Made by a program: the position numbers and the translations under genes
Source of the DNA: Granulicella sp. UBA5172
Lineage (GTDB): Bacteria > Acidobacteriota > Terriglobia > Terriglobales > Acidobacteriaceae
DNA length: 6,386 nucleotides
NCBI GenBank assembly: GCA_002413385.1
Contig: DHWW01000203.1
Location: forward strand, 11,036 to 17,421
Direction of reading: 5' to 3'
Part shown: positions 1 to 5,498 of the stretch, piece by piece
Position numbering within the stretch: position 1 is the stretch's first letter
How the letters are laid out: the number at the start of each line of letters is the position of its first letter
Notes under the pieces: model-generated
What the model was told of the DNA's origin: nothing
The model's database searches: none
What the model saw: the letters and a program-made list of their open reading frames with translations, nothing else

Positions 1-2
1 AC

Positions 3-1025
3 TACCGCATCAACTTCGACGGTACGGGACTGACACGGCTCACTGATGCTAACGGTACGCACACGGTCAGCTTCTCGCACGATCGCAAGTTCTATGTCGA
101 TAGCTGGCAGCGTGTGGATCTTGCGCCGGTCGCGCAACTGCGGCAAACGTCGGACCAGGCTGTGGTGCTTGATCTCGACAAGGGCGATACGACGGCGCTG
201 CTAGCGGCGGGCTTCCGTTTCCCGGAGGTCTTTGTTGCGAAGGGACGCGATGGCAAGACCGACATCTGGGGCACGATCACTCGGCCACTGCACTTTGATC
301 CGAAGATGAAGTATCCGGTGATTGAGAACATCTACGCCGGGCCGCAGGGCTCGTTCGTGCCGAAGACCTTCAGCGCTATCGCTCCGGACCAGGCGCTCGC
401 CGAGCTGGGCTTCATCGTGGTGCATATCGATGGCATGGGCACCAGCAACCGCTCCAAGGCCTTCCACGATGTGGCCTTCAAGAACCTCGCAGACGCAGGC
501 TTTTCGGATCGCATTCTGTGGCACAAGGCCGTTGCAGCGAAGTATCCCTACTACGACATCTCGCGTGTAGGTATCTTCGGGACGTCCGCCGGTGGACAGA
601 GTGCGCTCGGTGCGCTGCTCTTTCATCCTGAGTTCTACAAAGTGTCGGTGAGTAACAGCGGCTGCCATGACAATCGCATGGACAAGATGTGGTGGAATGA
701 GCAGTGGATGGGTTGGCCGGTGGGTCCGCAGTACGCCGCGTCGTCGAATGTTGACAACGCGCATCGCCTGCAGGGCAAGGTGTTGTTGATCGTCGGGGAG
801 ATGGATACAAACGTCGATCCTGCGTCAACCTTGCAGGTAGTGAATGCGCTTGTGAAGGCGCACAAGTACTTCGACATGCTCTACATCCCTGGCCAGAATC
901 ACGGCGTCGGCATTCTCTCGGATGAGCACTACCGCGATGACTACTTCGTGCACAACCTGCTTGGGGCGGAGCCACCGGACTGGAACAAGGTGTCACTGAA
1001 GACGGAGGACAAAGCAGGGAAGTAA
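3..1025 (+). CDS. S9 family serine peptidase (dipeptidyl peptidase IV-like), C-terminal part; 5' end outside window
   Basis: The reading frame is open from base 3 to a TAA at 1023-1025 and gives 340 visible residues. A GTG at 114 is internal, because the upstream codons ([22 protein letters not shown]) read like the last blade of the S9 beta-propeller. After it comes the alpha/beta-hydrolase domain. The nucleophile motif is GTSAGG, with the Ser codon at 585-587. The acid is the Asp of GEMDTNV (codon 804-806), which aligns with DPP-IV Asp708, and the next Asn but one matches DPP-IV Asn710. The His is in GQNHG (900-902). The order Ser-Asp-His and the ending YFVHNLLG are typical of clan SC, family S9. 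S9B enzymes cleave dipeptides, often after Pro, from peptide N termini, and are usually periplasmic or secreted. The signal peptide and the double-Glu motif would lie upstream and cannot be seen. GTSAGG replaces the common GWSYGG. Full-length relatives have about 700-800 residues. Exact specificity is not shown. Confidence 0.9.
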   Translation, partial: YRINFDGTGLTRLTDANGTHTVSFSHDRKFYVDSWQRVDLAPVAQLRQTSDQAVVLDLDKGDTTALLAAGFRFPEVFVAKGRDGKTDIWGTITRPLHFDPKMKYPVIENIYAGPQGSFVPKTFSAIAPDQALAELGFIVVHIDGMGTSNRSKAFHDVAFKNLADAGFSDRILWHKAVAAKYPYYDISRVGIFGTSAGGQSALGALLFHPEFYKVSVSNSGCHDNRMDKMWWNEQWMGWPVGPQYAASSNVDNAHRLQGKVLLIVGEMDTNVDPASTLQVVNALVKAHKYFDMLYIPGQNHGVGILSDEHYRDDYFVHNLLGAEPPDWNKVSLKTEDKAGK

Positions 1026-1050
1026 GACAGCGTGTGATGTCAGCTACAAG

Positions 1051-1094
1051 AAGGGTGTCAGTTTTCCCCGAGGCCAGGGAAGCCTGATGCCCTT
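1051..1094 (+). terminator. stem-loop after the peptidase gene, possible terminator
   Basis: AAGGGTGTCAG (1051-1061) can pair over 11 bp with CTGATGCCCTT (1084-1094); nine pairs are Watson-Crick and two are G-U when read as RNA. Inside it TTCCC (1064-1068) pairs with GGGAA (1077-1081), giving a two-tier hairpin that begins 25 nt after the peptidase stop codon. The position suits transcript termination or 3'-end protection. There is no run of U after the stem, only CTT then mixed sequence, so a classical intrinsic terminator is not proven. Confidence 0.4.
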
Positions 1095-1345
1095 CGTGTG
1101 TCTGCTCCCTGTGATTCTGTGTGAACTAGTCTCCCTGCTTGAGATCCGTGAATGAAGAGAGGTATGCGTGAATCGGATCTTCTTCGTCATTGCTGAAGCT
1201 ATTTCTGGATGAACATCCATCTCGAGTCGAAAGCAATATCATGCATGATCTTCGAGATATGTTCTTCGGTGGGCCTAGGCGTTCTGCCTAGGTGCCCATG
1301 GTTGAGGATAGAATAGGGCCGTAGACAGATGTGCAGCGGGGTTCA
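1095..1345. other. intergenic region upstream of the histidine kinase, rich in inverted repeats
   Basis: I see no gene here. The region holds several dyads: AGATCCG (1142-1148) with CGGATCT (1174-1180); a 6-2-6 dyad TGGATG-AA-CATCCA (1206-1219); ATCTCGA (1219-1225) with TCGAGAT (1252-1258), which encloses the perfect 12-bp palindrome ATCATGCATGAT (1238-1249); and a hairpin at 1271-1297. There is also a direct repeat CGTGAAT at 1147-1153 and 1167-1173, exactly 20 bp apart. A promoter for the kinase gene should lie here, but I found no convincing -35/-10 or -24/-12 pair. Confidence 0.5.
1271..1297 (+). promoter_or_regulatory. hairpin in the probable 5' leader of the histidine kinase gene
   Basis: CCTAGGC (1274-1280) pairs perfectly with GCCTAGG (1286-1292) around the 5-nt loop GTTCT. 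The stem continues with GGG (1271-1273) against CCC (1295-1297) after a 2-nt bulge (TG, 1293-1294). It sits about 50 bp upstream of the kinase start. No T-tract follows on either strand, so it is not a standard terminator. It could be a leader RNA element or a DNA operator; function is unknown. Confidence 0.4.
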
Positions 1346-2986
1346 ATGAGAGATGTTATCCCGGGATCTGACCGCCCCTTTCCTCCTGACTCGGGGGCTA
1401 CTGTTGGTCGTCTAAATGCTGAGCAGTGGCTTGCTGCAATTGTCGAATCATCGGATGACGCGATCCTGGGTGAGTCATTGTCTGGCATCATCACCAGTTG
1501 GAACGCGGCTGCGACGCGTATCTTTGGCTACGAGGCGGACGTGGCTATTGGTAAACCCGTTTCGATGCTTGCCTGGCCGGGTGAAGAGGGACAGGTCGAA
1601 GTGCTCCTCGAGAAGCTCAGGCAGGGAGAGCGTGTCGACCACTTCGAGGTTGCGAGAAGACATAAGAGTGGAAGAAAAATCATCGTCTCACTCAGCCTCT
1701 CTCCGATCGTGGACTCTGAAGGCAAAATTGTCGGTATTGCAAAGATTGCGCGCGACATCACTGAGCGAAAAATTAGTGAACAGGTGTTGGCGGCGAATGA
1801 ACTCCGGGTCCTTACGCTCACGGAGCAGCAGGCCATTGACCACGCTGAGGTACTCGCGGAACGCAAGTTTCGGGAATTGATCGAGAATGCTCCGGATGCG
1901 ATTCTGCAGGTCGACTCTACCGGTTCGATTCTTATCGCGAACCGGACGGCAGAGACGATGTTTCGATATAGCCGTGAAGAGTTGATTGGCAAAGGCGTGG
2001 ATATGCTCGTGCCCGATGCGAATCGTGCTGGGCACGCGGGACACCGTCGGGCCTTTGCTTCGGCGGGCATGACCAGGCCGATGGGGTTAGGCCTGGATCT
2101 CTTAGCCCAGCGAAAAGATGGAACGTCATTCCCTGTGGAGATTAGTCTCAGCCCTGTGCGGACAGAGACTGGGGTGAATGTAACCGCGGTGATTCGAGAT
2201 GTCACTGAACGGAAACAGACTGAGCAGCGGGTGCGAACCTTACAAGAGAGTTACATGACCGAGTTAGAGGCAAGGCAAAAGGAAGCCGAGCGTCTCAATC
2301 GTCTCAAGAGTGAGTTTATGGCAAGTATTAGCCATGAGCTTCGTACGCCACTTCACACAATCATTGGCTTTGCTGAACTTCTCGAAGAAGAGGCAGAAGC
2401 ATCGTTAAGTGAGAAGCAGCGACGTTTTCTGCATCACATCCACACGGATTCAGAACATTTGCTGAGCCTGATCAATGATGTGCTTGATTTGAGCCGTATC
2501 GAAGCGGGCGGTCTCAACCTGCGCGCCGAGGCACTCTCGCTGCAAGAGATTGTGACACAGTCAGTGAACGCAATCAGGCCCTATGCTAATTCGAAAGCAG
2601 TTTCCGTCCGAGAGGGTGGACAACTGGAAGTCGGCGTTTGGGCTGATCCAACGCGGCTACGCCAAATTCTGTACAACCTTCTGAGCAATGGTGCGAAATT
2701 CACCAAGGCGGGTGGTGAAGTCTGGGTGGAAGCAGCCGTTGAGGGAAGTTTAGTAAAGATAACCGTCGGGGACACGGGATTAGGTATAGCACCCGAGGAG
2801 TGCATCCGGATATTCGACAAGTTTTATCAAGTTGGCTTCACTCCCGTCGGTGTTCGGGAAGGAACGGGCCTTGGGCTGGCAATCTGTAAGCAACTGGTAG
2901 AGATGCAGGGTGGGAAGATCTGGGTGGAAAGCAAGCCACAGGAGGGAAGTCGCTTTCACTTCACCTTGCCGTACAGAGAACTGTGA
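1346..2986 (+). CDS. soluble PAS-PAS sensor histidine kinase
   Basis: This two-component sensor kinase autophosphorylates on His and passes phosphate to a receiver Asp. Numbering from ATG 1346 (546 aa), PAS 1 spans about 26-142 (ends DITERK) and PAS 2 about 173-291 (ends DVTERK). A charged, probably coiled-coil linker follows, then HisKA about 320-386 with ISHELRTP and phospho-acceptor His330, then HATPase about 430-543. The ATPase domain has the N box NLLSNGAKFT, G1 box DTGLGI (Asp476) and G2 box GTGLGLAICKQL (from Gly506). All catalytic boxes are intact. There is no signal peptide or membrane segment, so it should be cytosolic and sense an internal signal. PAS 2 has His230 at the place of the FixL haem ligand, but lacks FixL's distal Arg. 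An in-frame GTG at 1331 would add five residues. I prefer ATG 1346, which has GGGG (1338-1341) just upstream, though neither Shine-Dalgarno is good. The lone receiver gene follows after 44 nt and the NtrC-type gene converges beyond it, so both are candidate partners. Confidence 0.92.
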   Translation: MRDVIPGSDRPFPPDSGATVGRLNAEQWLAAIVESSDDAILGESLSGIITSWNAAATRIFGYEADVAIGKPVSMLAWPGEEGQVEVLLEKLRQGERVDHFEVARRHKSGRKIIVSLSLSPIVDSEGKIVGIAKIARDITERKISEQVLAANELRVLTLTEQQAIDHAEVLAERKFRELIENAPDAILQVDSTGSILIANRTAETMFRYSREELIGKGVDMLVPDANRAGHAGHRRAFASAGMTRPMGLGLDLLAQRKDGTSFPVEISLSPVRTETGVNVTAVIRDVTERKQTEQRVRTLQESYMTELEARQKEAERLNRLKSEFMASISHELRTPLHTIIGFAELLEEEAEASLSEKQRRFLHHIHTDSEHLLSLINDVLDLSRIEAGGLNLRAEALSLQEIVTQSVNAIRPYANSKAVSVREGGQLEVGVWADPTRLRQILYNLLSNGAKFTKAGGEVWVEAAVEGSLVKITVGDTGLGIAPEECIRIFDKFYQVGFTPVGVREGTGLGLAICKQLVEMQGGKIWVESKPQEGSRFHFTLPYREL

Positions 2987-2997
2987 CTGAAATCACA
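2982..2997. promoter_or_regulatory. CRP/FNR-type operator overlapping the kinase stop codon, upstream of the receiver gene
   Basis: TGTGA-CTGAAA-TCACA is a perfect match to the CRP half-sites TGTGA-N6-TCACA. The left arm overlaps the kinase stop codon (TGA 2984-2986), and the site ends 33 bp before the receiver's GTG. The spacer NTGAAA is the same as in the site at 4941-4956, so both are probably read by one regulator, most simply the Crp/Fnr-type protein encoded at 5019. If transcription starts near 3031 (TAATCT at 3019-3024 as -10), the site centre would be at about -41.5, the classic class II activator position. That start site is a guess. Confidence 0.6.
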
Positions 2998-3030
2998 ATC
3001 CTAGCTGCTGTGCGCTTCTAATCTTCCTAG

Positions 3031-3438
3031 GTGGACACTAATTCCCTTGATCGTTCCGGTGGTACTACCCCGCCGCTGGCGAAAAGAATCTTGATCGCCG
3101 ACGATACGCTGAGTAGCCGTGAGCTATTGCGGTCCATCCTGGAGAGTAGCGGCTACGAAGTGGTGGAAGCGGAGGATTGCGAGCAGGTGATTGGTAGAGC
3201 TACCGCATTCAAGCCCCATCTAGTGATCCTCGATCTGCAAATGCCACAGTTGGACGGCTGTGCAGCGGCCATGGCTTTGCGGAAGATTCCAGCATTCGCA
3301 AAAACACCGATTGTGGCACTGGCTGCCACCTTGTTGGATGCTATTCCAGAAGTGATGGAACAAGCCGGCTTCACAGGATATCTGGTGAAGCCGATTGGCC
3401 CCGCGCGATTGCGTCAGTGTATTGCAAGCCTCTTGTAG
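3031..3438 (+). CDS. single-domain response regulator (receiver only)
   Basis: The protein has 135 residues: a loose N-terminal tail of about 17, then one CheY-like receiver with no output domain. Asp24/Asp25 (IADD) form the acidic pocket, Asp68 in ILDLQMP is the phosphorylation site, and Lys120 in YLVKP is the conserved Lys, with Tyr117 three residues before it as in CheY. The switch Thr/Ser, normally T in a stretch like ALTA, is Ala98 here (VALAAT), which may weaken phosphorylation-coupled switching. The only usable start is GTG 3031, and there is no spaced Shine-Dalgarno before it, so translation may be leaderless or coupled to the kinase. Likely roles are a phosphate shuttle or sink, or a protein-interaction regulator for the kinase upstream. 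A CRP/FNR-type site lies just upstream, so it may have its own promoter. Confidence 0.9.
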   Translation: MDTNSLDRSGGTTPPLAKRILIADDTLSSRELLRSILESSGYEVVEAEDCEQVIGRATAFKPHLVILDLQMPQLDGCAAAMALRKIPAFAKTPIVALAATLLDAIPEVMEQAGFTGYLVKPIGPARLRQCIASLL

Positions 3439-3469
3439 CTGGCTGGACAATCAGAACATAAACCTGGAA

Positions 3470-4816
3470 TCAAAGCTCATATCTCTTCATCTTGTAGCGA
3501 AGAGCGTCGCGCCCAATTCCAAGCCGCCGTGCAGCCTCTGACTGGTTTCCTCCAGCCGCCCGGAGAGCCTCCTCAACTAAGCGCCGTTCCTGCTCTTCAA
3601 GCGCTGACGGCGTCTCGCCATTTGCATTGGGAAGTTGATTTGCGTGAACCAGATTCGCGGGCAAATCCTGGACATCGATCGTCGTGCTGTCAGACAGCAT
3701 GCAGGCTCTGCCTATTACATGTTCAAGCTCCCGAACATTACCCGGCCATCCGTGCCGTTGCAAAACAATTAATGCACGCTGGGTCAAACCTTCAATCGGC
3801 TTAGAAAACTCGTGACTGAACTTCTCTACGAAGTGACGAGCGAGAAGAGGAATATCTTCTGCTCGTTCTCTCAGCGGGGGAACACTGAGTTCGACCATCG
3901 ATAGGCGGTAATAGAGATCCTCGCGAAATCTGCCACCCGTGATCTCCGCCACCAGGTCACGGTGAGTTGCGGCCACAATGCGGACATTCACCTTGCGTGA
4001 AGTGAGCGAACCGACCGGGAGAATCTCCTGGTTCTGGATGGCTCGCAGGAGTTTAGCCTGCGTCGGTAAAGGCATGTCTCCGATTTCATCCAGGAAGAGA
4101 GTTCCACCGTTCGCAAGTTCAAATAGGCCGGTTTTGTCGCGATCAGCTCCTGTGAATGCTCCTCGCACATGGCCGAAGAGTTCGCTTTCGAACAAAGTCT
4201 CAACCACTGCAGAGCAGTTCAAGACCACAAATTTTCCGGTTACCCGACTGCAGCGATGGAGTGCCGTTGCTACCAGGTCCTTTCCAGAACCAGTCTCGCC
4301 GTGGATGAGCACTGATCGATAGTGCGGAGCTACGCGCTGGATCATGGCGAAGAGATCCCACATCTCGTTGCTCTTGGCCTGGAGGCCCTCGAATTGCAGA
4401 TCCTGTGTCCTGGTTGCTAAACCCGAATGAACCCTTCTCCTCCGGGTCTCCGACTCAATCAATGCTGCCACGCGCTCACGAAGGATTGCGATTTTTACCG
4501 GTTTCTGCAGATAATCTGCGGCCCCCTGGCGGATTGCGGCGACTGCCGTTTCGGTTGTGTAATGGGCTGTCATCAAGATGACATCGATAGAAGAGTCAAA
4601 GCTGACAACGCTCTGCAAGACCTCGAGCCCGGTCAAGCCCGGCATCACCAGATCCGTTATGACCAGCCGTGGACCATGCTTTTGAACCAGCTCCAGCCCT
4701 TCCACCGGGTTCGACGCGGTATAGACGGTGACTTCAGAGTGGGCGAGCGCTTCGGAAAGTAGTTCGAGACTTCCCAGGTTATCGTCGATTACGACAATGG
4801 AGACGGTTTCTGACAT
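3470..4816 (-). CDS. NtrC-family sigma-54-dependent response regulator
   Basis: This 448-residue transcription activator has the standard receiver-AAA+-Fis layout. In the receiver (about 5-120), Asp11/Asp12, Asp55 (ITDLVMPG), Thr83 and Lys105 are all present. In the AAA+ domain (about 145-370), Walker A is GETGSGKD (173-180), the sigma-54 contact loop is GAFTGA (219-224), Walker B is GGTLFLDEIGD (237-247), the Arg-finger region is FREDLYYRL (297-305) and sensor II is GNVREL (359-364). The C-terminal Fis helix-turn-helix (about 405-448) contains NQSEAARRLGIGRDALRYKMKRY. When phosphorylated it should form a hexamer that opens sigma-54 promoters by ATP hydrolysis. The intact GAFTGA means it is a true sigma-54 partner. 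It converges on the receiver gene (31-nt gap, no hairpin) and is divergent from the Crp/Fnr-type gene, whose upstream region has a sigma-54 promoter. The PAS kinase at 1346 is a likely but unproven phosphodonor. Its own promoter is unclear: TGGTCA-N17-TAGGAT (4838-4866, minus strand) is a weak sigma-70 candidate. Confidence 0.95.
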   Translation of the reverse strand: MSETVSIVVIDDNLGSLELLSEALAHSEVTVYTASNPVEGLELVQKHGPRLVITDLVMPGLTGLEVLQSVVSFDSSIDVILMTAHYTTETAVAAIRQGAADYLQKPVKIAILRERVAALIESETRRRRVHSGLATRTQDLQFEGLQAKSNEMWDLFAMIQRVAPHYRSVLIHGETGSGKDLVATALHRCSRVTGKFVVLNCSAVVETLFESELFGHVRGAFTGADRDKTGLFELANGGTLFLDEIGDMPLPTQAKLLRAIQNQEILPVGSLTSRKVNVRIVAATHRDLVAEITGGRFREDLYYRLSMVELSVPPLRERAEDIPLLARHFVEKFSHEFSKPIEGLTQRALIVLQRHGWPGNVRELEHVIGRACMLSDSTTIDVQDLPANLVHANQLPNANGETPSALEEQERRLVEEALRAAGGNQSEAARRLGIGRDALRYKMKRYEL

Positions 4817-4886
4817 AGTTGAGGCTTCAATACCTTGATCCTATCGTGCCAAAGCCGGGGTGACCAGTTGGGTTATATGGCGCAAC

Positions 4887-4915
4887 GCCTGCGTCTGTGG
4901 GCCCAGATCACAGGC
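4887..4915. promoter_or_regulatory. candidate upstream activator site for the sigma-54 promoter
   Basis: Nested dyads lie here: GCCTG (4887-4891) with CAGGC (4911-4915), CTGTG (4895-4899) with CACAG (4909-4913), and the palindrome TGGGCCCA (4898-4905). Their centres lie at about 4901-4904, roughly 90 bp upstream of the start site predicted for the -24/-12 promoter at 4968-4984. That is the usual distance for an NtrC-type enhancer. Only one copy is seen and the dyads do not share one centre, so this is tentative. Confidence 0.3.
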
Positions 4916-4940
4916 GGGTGCGTCGTGCTGTACCGGCGTA

Positions 4941-4956
4941 TGTGATTGAAATCACG
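4941..4956. promoter_or_regulatory. CRP/FNR-type operator upstream of the crp-type gene
   Basis: TGTGA-TTGAAA-TCACG matches the CRP/FNR family half-sites at nine of ten arm positions, and contains the perfect 6-2-6 palindrome GTGATT-GA-AATCAC. It matches the site at 2982-2997 in 14 of 16 bases. Its centre is about 46 bp before the start site predicted from the -24/-12 promoter, so a bound dimer would sit immediately upstream of sigma-54 RNA polymerase. That fits autoregulation, either repression or modulation of the NtrC-type activation, by the factor encoded at 5019. Confidence 0.6.
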
Positions 4957-4967
4957 GACAATCGAAC

Positions 4968-4984
4968 TTGGCAAGGTGATTGCA
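4968..4984 (+). promoter_or_regulatory. sigma-54 (-24/-12) promoter of the crp-type gene
   Basis: The sequence TTGGCAAGGTGATTGCA fits the consensus YTGGCACGRNNNTTGCW with one mismatch (A for C in TGGCAC). The invariant GG (4970-4971) and GC (4982-4983) are exactly 12 bp apart, as sigma-54 requires. The start site should be near 4994-4996, giving a leader of about 24 nt before ATG 5019 that includes the GGAGG. The divergent gene encodes a sigma-54 activator with an intact GAFTGA loop, which makes a functional link likely. Confidence 0.7.
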
Positions 4985-5008
4985 TACCTAAAGATAGACG
5001 TTCCTTAT

Positions 5009-5013
5009 GGAGG
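5009..5013 (+). promoter_or_regulatory. Shine-Dalgarno that fixes the crp-type start at 5019
   Basis: GGAGG at 5009-5013 lies 5 nt before ATG 5019. An in-frame ATG at 5007 overlaps this GGAGG and has no ribosome-binding site of its own, so the four residues MEDP it would add are probably not translated. Confidence 0.75.
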
Positions 5014-5018
5014 ATCCG

Positions 5019-5498
5019 ATGTCCAATTGCCTCAATTGTCGCCAAGCTGGTAAACACGCCTTCTGCAATCTCGGTCAAGAATCACGTGCCTTCTTTGAAT
5101 CCAACTCTCTTGATATGGAATATCCACGAGGCTCGACGCTCTTCCGTGAGGGTGATAGCACCGCTGCAGTATTCGTGATCTGCTCTGGCAAAGTGAAGGT
5201 ATCAGCAACCTCTCGAGAAGGTCGCACCATGATTTTACGGATTGCGGATGCTGGGGACGTGCTGGGCATGAGCGCGGCGCTTACAAAGGGCGAGTATGAA
5301 GTTACGGCAGAGGCCCTTGAGCCTTGCCATGCCCGGGTACTGCACCTAAGACATCTCACCAGCATGCTGCAGCAGTATGGAGATGCGAGCCTCGGTGCGG
5401 CGAATGCCTTAGCTCTGGACTATCGTGCGGCATTTGATGAAGCGCGACTCATAGCGCTTCCTTCTTCGCCTGCGCGGTGCCGGACGAGCCGGAGATGA
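5019..5498 (+). CDS. Crp/Fnr-family transcription regulator, N-terminal part, cut by the junction
   Basis: The sensor domain is recognisable over residues about 20-125: YPRGSTLFREGD, then VFVICSGKVKV, then GDVLGMSAAL, followed by the start of the long dimer helix (LALDYRAAFDEARLIAL). Cys4, Cys7 and Cys16 form a C-x2-C-x8-C cluster at the N terminus, as in Fnr-like proteins that hold an Fe-S cluster. A further Cys103 lies near, but three residues off, the place of E. coli Fnr Cys122. The cAMP-binding GE and RS residues of Crp are absent (GMS and EV instead), so an Fnr-like redox or gas sensor is more likely than a cAMP sensor. Family members have about 220-250 residues. Here the frame stops at 159, before any DNA-binding helix-turn-helix, and the last residues (about RCRTSRR) are antisense sucD sequence rather than native. 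A sigma-54 promoter and a CRP/FNR-type site precede it. Confidence 0.8.
   Translation: MSNCLNCRQAGKHAFCNLGQESRAFFESNSLDMEYPRGSTLFREGDSTAAVFVICSGKVKVSATSREGRTMILRIADAGDVLGMSAALTKGEYEVTAEALEPCHARVLHLRHLTSMLQQYGDASLGAANALALDYRAAFDEARLIALPSSPARCRTSRR
5449..5475. other. chimeric junction between two source genomes
   Basis: Left of here the + strand reads as a Crp/Fnr gene; right of here the - strand reads as sucD. SucD homology from the right runs down to about 5452 (KKEAL, after which the family normally continues EAAGV). The Crp-type helix from the left runs to about 5465-5475 (RLIALPSS). The stretch GCGCTTCCTTCTT (5455-5467) can be read as native by both genes, which suggests a join through a short shared sequence. 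GC rises from about 53% in the line at 5401 to about 72% in the line at 5461. There is no insertion sequence, terminal repeat or integrase. Confidence 0.8.

Noticed and set aside
201..764. A 187-codon minus-strand frame inside the peptidase gene
   Set aside because: The plus strand has a continuous S9 domain with a complete Ser-Asp-His set; the antisense product shows no family features.
1033..1048. TGTGA-TGTCAG-CTACA after the peptidase stop as a third CRP/FNR-type site
   Set aside because: The right arm has two mismatches in five and the spacer does not share TGAAA with the other two sites.
1271..1297. The hairpin before the kinase gene as an intrinsic terminator
   Set aside because: No T-tract follows on either strand and it lies close before a gene start, so a leader or operator role fits better.
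4845..4851. TGGCACG on the minus strand, a perfect sigma-54 -24 element upstream of the NtrC-type gene
   Set aside because: At the required distance the -12 element reads GATCA instead of TTGCA and lacks the invariant GC pair's G, so it is not a full promoter.
5440..5480. Insertion of a mobile element or prophage attachment site at the junction
   Set aside because: No transposase, integrase, terminal inverted repeat or target duplication is seen, and both flanking genes are cut rather than split by an insert.
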